64,000 nucleotides of DNA from Portunus trituberculatus. Taxonomy: Eukaryota > Arthropoda > Malacostraca > Decapoda > Portunidae. Made by a program: the position numbers and the translations under genes. The DNA lies in NCBI RefSeq assembly GCF_017591435.1, contig NC_059294.1, positions 17,068,742 to 17,132,741 of the forward strand, written 5' to 3'. Each line of letters starts with the position of its first letter. The first letter of the stretch is position 1. Positions 58,281 through 64,000 of the stretch are shown piece after piece. Below the pieces are notes generated by a model. The model did not search any database. It saw nothing but the letters and a program-made list of their open reading frames with translations, and was not told where the DNA came from.

Positions 58281-58316
<36 letters not shown>
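58281..58316. repeat. (GT)n microsatellite
   Basis: GT run of 36 bp, about 85 bp beyond the SINE. Confidence 0.97.
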
Positions 58317-58317
<1 letters not shown>

Positions 58318-60639
58318 CTATAGTGCTCATCCATCTCACGCCGCGAGGTGCAGGTAACAACGCTTGGCCCTCAGACTCGCGGGTTCAAGAGGCGCACCGA
58401 CGCACCGTCTTGAAGCATCTACTTACTCTTATGAAATATATTAAAGACATCCATAAGCTCTACCACTCAATATTCTATGCTCATACAAAATTCCTTTCCA
58501 CCAAAGAAACATAGACTAAATGATATCTATATGCTACAAGAATGGACATATTGGTGTGGTGTACGATATGTTGGGCTGAGGACGGTTTGAGTTGGGAGCC
58601 TGAGCATGGAGCCTGGAGGGAAACCCAGTTGGTCACGAAGTTTTGTGGGTGTAGTGTGTTGGCTGCGTGATGCCTCGTACCTGTTGAGCGCGTGGTTAGT
58701 TTGTAGTTGCTGTTGTTATAGTATGTGGCCGAGAACTTAGACCCGCACGCGTTGCTAACCATTTTTAAGAATATCGTAAAGACTGGCGCCGCACACGTGA
58801 CTTGGCTAACAACTTTACGAGGTAAGTAGGCGCCTTAACGTGTACTGCTTAATTGACTAATCATATTCCAGCCAATGCTACGCAAGGAGGAAAGAATTGC
58901 CATGATGTAGGTGGTTGTATGAAAGCACGAGAAATAGGCGTTAAGAGTGGTACTTGTGGTGGAGGAAATAATGGGAAACAAGCGGTGATAGGTAATATGG
59001 TGGCGATAATGAGGTAGTTGGCTGTCTGTCATGGCGGCGTTGTGGTAGAGATGATGACAGTGGGAATCAGCCATGATAAGTGATACGTAGTGGTGGTGGT
59101 GACAGTAAGGCTGATGGTGAACGCGGGGGTCTTGTAGGCAGATGTAGTCAGAGGAAGGTCGTAATGGTGGTTGTGTCAGAGGTGGTCGTGCCAGCAGGAG
59201 TCATAGTGGCGGTCGCAGCGTGGGGGGAGTGTGTAATGAAAATGGAGGCGACGTTTGGGATTTCTTTACAATTTATTGAGATGTGCGAACGTAAAAGACT
59301 AAAGATTGCAGGAACTTTGTTTCACTCAACACGCGCCGCGTGCAGACAATCGAGCTGTGTACAAGACAGTAGTTTGGCCGTTTACGGGCTACTTGGTCGT
59401 GGTAAAGTGCCTGTTTTAGTTGTGTCAACTCGCCTGGCACTACTGGCACCCGGTCGACCATTCTCTCTGGTTGCTTTCCGTTTATGTCTAGATCAGATTA
59501 ATACAGTGCGGTAAACATTACGGTTGTACCCGACGATTTTGTCTGGTCGTAGGCAGTATTCGCCAAACTTTGCTCGATTTTGTGAACAATACTTTACGCA
59601 CCAGCAGAAGACAAGAATGGGACACAGATTTTCACTTTAAAATGTTGGTATAGACTGTAGTGTTGTATCCACTAGAGAATCCGTAGAGAAGAAACGACGC
59701 TGTAGGTGCAGTGTGACGAAGGTAGGATAAGTTGAGGTTAAGTTGGGTTTGGTTTGTTTTGATTAGTTTGGTGGGGAAAACCAAATTAGACCAAATTTCG
59801 TACTGGTATGTCATAAGAGACAAAAAGGCCATATTAGGCAAAGGAAGGACTTGTAAATTCTCAGTGACCCATAAGACAAGCCTGTAAATAAGTTGAACTC
59901 CAAAAAATGTGCGTTTTCAATTTGCATTATATTCAGTAGCAGTTAATGTCGCTGAAATAATCAAAGCACATATTTCCTAAATGAAGCGAGTAAATTTGTA
60001 CTGCGTCCCTTGAACACAGCAACAGCGGAATTAGCGTGGGCATGGCAGTGAAACAGATGGGCACGGCAGCACCGTTAAGCAGCAGGAGGGATACCTTCAT
60101 AACCTGGCGGAGTCTCACCGATTCACAAACACCAATGAAGTAAATACATTTTAAATGAATGGCACGGAAAAAATAGCAGTAGTGAAAGATGCCATCAGTT
60201 AAGCTACAATACTTCAGTAATCTGCAAGGGATCATCTATAAGGGTTTTCTATTAACTGTGAACGGGTCCATTACTGGCAATTATCGTTATCTTTGTGTAT
60301 ATAAATTTCAGTGAAACCAATGCTCGTCGTGTGTCATGGTGCTGTCAGTTAGTGTGTTGTCTTTGATGTAATATGTATTAATAATGATAAATGGTAAGTA
60401 TTCTACAGCACTCTTAAAGTTAGAATTAGTATGCATTTGAGATTCTTTTCTCCTCGTACTACTTTCACAACATTTTGTTCATGCCTTTCAGTCCGAAGAT
60501 TATTGATTAATCAGTTTACTTATTACTTTTCTAGCCCTGACTTCAAAATATGTACCCGAGAACAGGATCCATATATTGTTCTTATTTGCAGAAATTATGA
60601 CTGTAAGGGGTCTGAGATGAGGTTGAGGTGATGAGTGCG
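58317..60639. other. No gene called; GGT/GAT-rich low complexity in places
   Basis: 58840-59230 is rich in GGTGGT, GATGGT and ATAGTGG phrases. The 59080-59514 open frame follows this composition and has no recognisable family. No splice-supported exon could be proposed. Confidence 0.45.
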
Positions 60640-61010
60640 AATCAGTATAGTGTGGTGGTGATGTGCATGTGTAGTGGTGATGATAAGAATGTGTGATGGA
60701 GATAATGATGTGAGTATGTGGAGGTAACGCGAGTGTTATGTGGAGGTGATGTGGTGGTGGTGATGGTACATATGGTGGAATTGATTCATGTATTATGTGG
60801 TAATGCGGTGTTCATGTGCATGTGTGGTAATGATAATGATGCGAGTATAATATGATGGAGATAATGATGCGAGTATGTGGTGGTGACGTGAGTGTGATGT
60901 AAGTGATAGGGTGATGTGATGGTGGTGATGCGAGTGTGTGGCAGAGATATTGATGCAAGTATGTGGTGGAGGTGATGCGAGTGTGATGTGGAGGTGATTC
61001 AGGCATGTTG
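60640..61010. repeat. Degenerate minisatellite, GATGCGAGTGTGTGGTGG type
   Basis: Irregular tandem copies of a unit about 20-35 bp long built from GATGCGAGTRTG, TGGTGGAGGT and GAGATAATGAT. Best preserved at 60838-61005. It produces His/Ser/Thr-rich frames on the minus strand that are not genes. Confidence 0.8.
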
Positions 61011-61619
61011 CTGCGCTTAGTAAAACACATTTCCACCACATTTTCTAATAACCCGTCCTGTCGATAAGATGGTGCAGGCCGCCACGAATATTTCCTCGTC
61101 TGTCAGCGTCTAAGGGTAAGAGTTTACATCCTGTGTTATTTATCTGTTTCATTAAGATTTTTTTTTCTCCCTTCATGGTTTTCATCAACATATCATTCCC
61201 GGTGCTCTTCTACCATATCAAACATTTTCAGTAATTTCAGATTGTCCACCTAATATAAACCTAACCATTACTGGTTGCTATAAAGCCAGTTGTTGGCTTT
61301 ATTCAGGAAACACGTAGAATTGAAATAAATTTGATAGATTTTTTTTCTTGATTTTTCCTGTATATCCGTTCTTACCTCTTATTGTCATACTCTTAAATTA
61401 ATATCAGGCAGATTATAGATGACGTAATGTTTAATGTCTTGAGTGTTCGGCGCCCACTGGAGGTTACGTGCTTTAGTTCAACAATTGAGTAACAACTGGT
61501 AGAATTTCGCATCACTGGCCCCGGGAATGGATGGAGGTGGGGCGAGTGAGGAAAAAAGAAGAGGGCCAGATGTGTGTGGATGGGTGGATGTGTTGGTCGA
61601 TGTCTAAATACAGGAAGTT
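61011..61619. other. No gene called
   Basis: Unique sequence. A small direct duplication around CCAGTTGTTGGC near 61285 is the only structure noticed. Confidence 0.35.
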
Positions 61620-63030
61620 AGGGAAGAAGGAAGGATAGTTGTCAGGTTGAGGTTGATTCAAAACTTTTCCTAACCTTCTTATGCCGCAGCAGATCAGCGA
61701 GGTGAATGTCTGGAGGTGCTCCCGAAACCCGGCCTCATTTTGTGTGTAGGGATTAAAGAACTTGGGTAGCAGAACTGTTAACTATCCAACTTTAGAAAGG
61801 AAGGAGGGAAGAAAAGCATCTGGCAAGGCGCAAGTTTTCTTAATGAACCTTCTCATGGCGCAGATCAGTGTGATGTTTATGTCTTGAGTTGCTGTCTCTC
61901 CCTGACCTAATTCTGCATTTGGGGAAGCGAGAATTGGGTTCCTGGCAGGATTCTTGATTATGTTACGTTCACCGGTTAAACGGGTAAGATTGGCATCGGG
62001 GAGCCGGTGAACAATAACTAAAAAAACACTGCAGGTTCAACTGGTGAGGAAATGCAAAGGGGGTACTTTAAAAAGTTATTTTAATAACCCATAATGAAAC
62101 TGACACACATAGATATAACATGAAACATGAAACACAGATATGTAACATGAAACACAGGAAAATGACATACACATATACATACATATAACACAGAAATAAA
62201 TACAACAATAAAGAACCCCAACTTAATACCTAACAATAATCTTAATCCTATGTGGAGGCAATGTGGAAAAAACGGACGAGGGGAAGTGATACTCATGCGG
62301 TGTCGCAGTGGTGAAGTGCTGGGTGATGGTTGATCCCACGGTAGTCCCAAGAGGCGTTGTGTTCACTGGTTGAGGCCTGGACCTCGACTTCACTTTCCAG
62401 AAAGCCGAGCTTGCTTTAACACTTCCGCTGGAGTCGAATGGGGCCGCGTGAATCCAACTTCGGGACAGTAGCGGGGCTTCATGAGACGGTGACGTGGAGG
62501 GTTCATGAGACGGTGGCATGTATGTTACGGGCGGGCCGTAACATTTATCTAACTACAGAAACGGATGGAGAAAAGTTGTCATAGTGTAGTAGATCAGTGG
62601 GGTGTTTGTCTTGAGGTGTTACCTAGCCTCGACCTCGTCCTCTCTGTGGTAGATGAAAAAAAAAAAGCTAAGGTGCTAGCAGGATTCTAATTTGTCAAAC
62701 TATACGAGAAAAGAGAGAAAAACCGGCATGGCATGACTTGGTTCAGAAACTTTTTCATCATGGCACAGATCGATGGGATGTTTGTTTCGAGGTGCTGTGT
62801 AACCTTGACCTACTGTGTGTGAGAATTAGAGATCTGGTAGGTTCTTGATTATCCAACTACAGGAGGGAAGGGAGGGAAGCTGGTAATGCAATGTTGATTC
62901 AAAACTTTTAACTTCACCAAGCGCAACATATCCAGTGGGGAGGTTATTTCAAGGTGTTCCCAGCCCTGACATACTTCTGAGTGCGGGGAATGAAAGAACA
63001 AGGGTGCTAGCCTGATTCTTGACAGTCATG
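61620..63030. repeat. Degenerate tandem repeat, unit about 142-176 bp
   Basis: Five diverged units share an AGATCAGTGGGGTGTTTGTC-like block, a TGAGGTGTTACC or GAGGTGCTGTGTAACC block, a GGATTCTTGATTATCCAACT block and a GGAGGGAAGNNAAGC block. AGATC anchors at 61691, 61862, 62591 and 62767; after removing the insertion at 61961-62543 the spacings are about 171, 142, 176 and, to the last unit, 161 bp. Not obviously related to the 6.3-kb array. Confidence 0.78.
61961..62543. mobile_element. Solo-LTR-like insertion, 583 bp
   Basis: Begins TGTTACG and ends CGTAACA, the TG...CA boundary of LTRs. The flanking unit of the tandem repeat is split cleanly: left ATTA, right TTTA, a 4-bp duplication with one mismatch, after which the repeat resumes in register (TCTAACTAC). 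The last 21 bases form a hairpin, TGTTACGG and CCGTAACA around GCGGG. No coding sequence. Not related to the Gypsy LTR at 44-50 kb. Confidence 0.78.
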
Positions 63031-64000
63031 TGGTTTTGTGTGTGATTATGATAACAAATGTATGGTCGAAGGAACAGACTGGGTTTAGATTGTAGTTTGT
63101 TGAATTGTGCTCCAGGGAATTTGAGTCGCGTTTCCTGTTGAATTTCCATTACTTTAAGTAATTTATTGAGATTAGGTTCTGATTATGTAACCTGCACTAA
63201 ATTATAGTTACTTCTTTGAGTGGTGTTTATTGATTCCAAGTGGGATCTGTTTAGTTGTGCTTGAAATTGTGTGTATATGTTGTTACTACTATTATTACAA
63301 CTACTATTACTACAAGTATATTAAACTAGTCATCACTTTGTTTTTCATATGAGAGAAAGTTCTACTTACGTATGAACAACAAAATTTTGATGAGGTGCAT
63401 TGTCAAGGAAGTCCATTGCCATTAGCTCCGCTAGTGTCTTGTCAGTAACAATTTTTGTAAATATGTGGCACACAATAAAACTTCGTTCCCATAATTTTCG
63501 CTCATACAGTCGAAATTCATATATTAGTTACGACCTATGACATTATTCCTCGCAGTTGGAACCTGATTGACTCAAGGAGGAGGAAAGCCCGAAGGTAATT
63601 TAGTTCAGTTCAATGCGCAACTCTTTGGTTACTCCTTGGCCACTAATGCGTGTGGCGGAGCTTACACAGACGGCCAAGTCTTCCGTACCATTCTCTCTGA
63701 CGTAGCGAAGAGCAGAGTAAAGGAGTCTTGGGCCACATTTTGTGATCGAGATTTCCTTTATTCGCTGTATTAATAATTATCTTTAAACTATAGAATCCAC
63801 TATCCCTATTTCATGTTCCTGAACCCAGCAGCTTCTGGCACTAATAGCCTGATATTCTACCTCCCATCAATCCTGCAGTAGGGGCCTCATAAACCTCTTG
63901 ACGCCGTGTGAGAGCCTGTCAGGAGGTGAATATCCGTTGGTTGTTTATGGGTGCCAAGGAAATGTAATTAATTCAACTACTCTGGAGTAGCTTTCAACTC
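63031..64000. other. No gene called
   Basis: A short (ATT/ACT)n-like patch lies near 63285-63325. The 63567-63773 frame has no recognisable family. Confidence 0.4.

Noticed and set aside
58330..58400. Another tRNA-like SINE head near GCGGGTTCAAGAGG
   Set aside because: Only a box-B-like string is present; there is no box A at the right distance and no SINE body follows.
59080..59514. 144-codon plus-strand frame
   Set aside because: It begins in GGT/GTG-rich low-complexity sequence and no domain is recognisable.

Overview
This window looks like nuclear DNA from a decapod crustacean, most likely a crab; the species cannot be named from sequence alone. The grounds are an extreme load of dinucleotide microsatellites, several arthropod-type LINE families in many states of decay, tRNA-derived SINEs whose ends merge into (AC)n tracts, and almost no coding sequence. 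There are no operons, no prokaryotic gene structure, no rRNA and no free-standing tRNA gene.

Only one host gene is supported: a ribonuclease P protein subunit p21 (RPP21/Rpr2) coding exon at 38805-39803 (+). It has a normal zinc-binding core at its C-terminus and a long Q/E/H-rich N-terminal extension containing a near-perfect 168-bp tandem duplication.

Layout. 0-4 kb: non-coding DNA with microsatellites. 4.2-6.3 kb: decayed LINE on the minus strand, interrupted by an oppositely oriented 5'-truncated Jockey-like LINE with a poly(A) tail; the host LINE also carries a 58-bp perfect palindrome. 6.3-7.0 kb: degenerate ~170-bp tandem repeat. 12.3-15.3 kb: decayed Jockey-like LINE (-). 18.3-20.6 kb: a train of two SINE types, each abutting (AC)n. 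20.6-24.1 kb: LINE with ORF1 and EN-RT (+), decayed. 24.8-27.7 kb: decayed copy of a second LINE family (+), broken by two SINE insertions and a 1.1-kb hAT element with a perfect 8-bp target duplication. 28.3-31.8 kb: an uninterrupted 1154-codon EN-RT ORF of that same LINE family (-). 32.2-34.25 kb: a large fold-back repeat containing a 376-bp long-TIR MITE. 38.8 kb: RPP21. 42.1-43.0 kb: pogo/Tigger-type element bounded by TA. 44.0-49.8 kb: degenerate Ty3/Gypsy element with both LTRs and a SINE inside the 5' LTR. 51.65-55.38 kb: a 3.73-kb element with ~0.8-kb terminal inverted repeats, a 3-bp target duplication and a broken gene for an XPG/FEN1-like nuclease. 57-64 kb: non-coding DNA, a truncated SINE, a minisatellite, and a ~170-bp tandem repeat split by a solo-LTR-like insertion.

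The most striking object is the long-TIR nuclease element. It is compatible with the Academ superfamily of DNA transposons, but that assignment is inference. Second is the intact LINE reading frame beside its decayed inverted relative. Third is the duplicated extension of RPP21.
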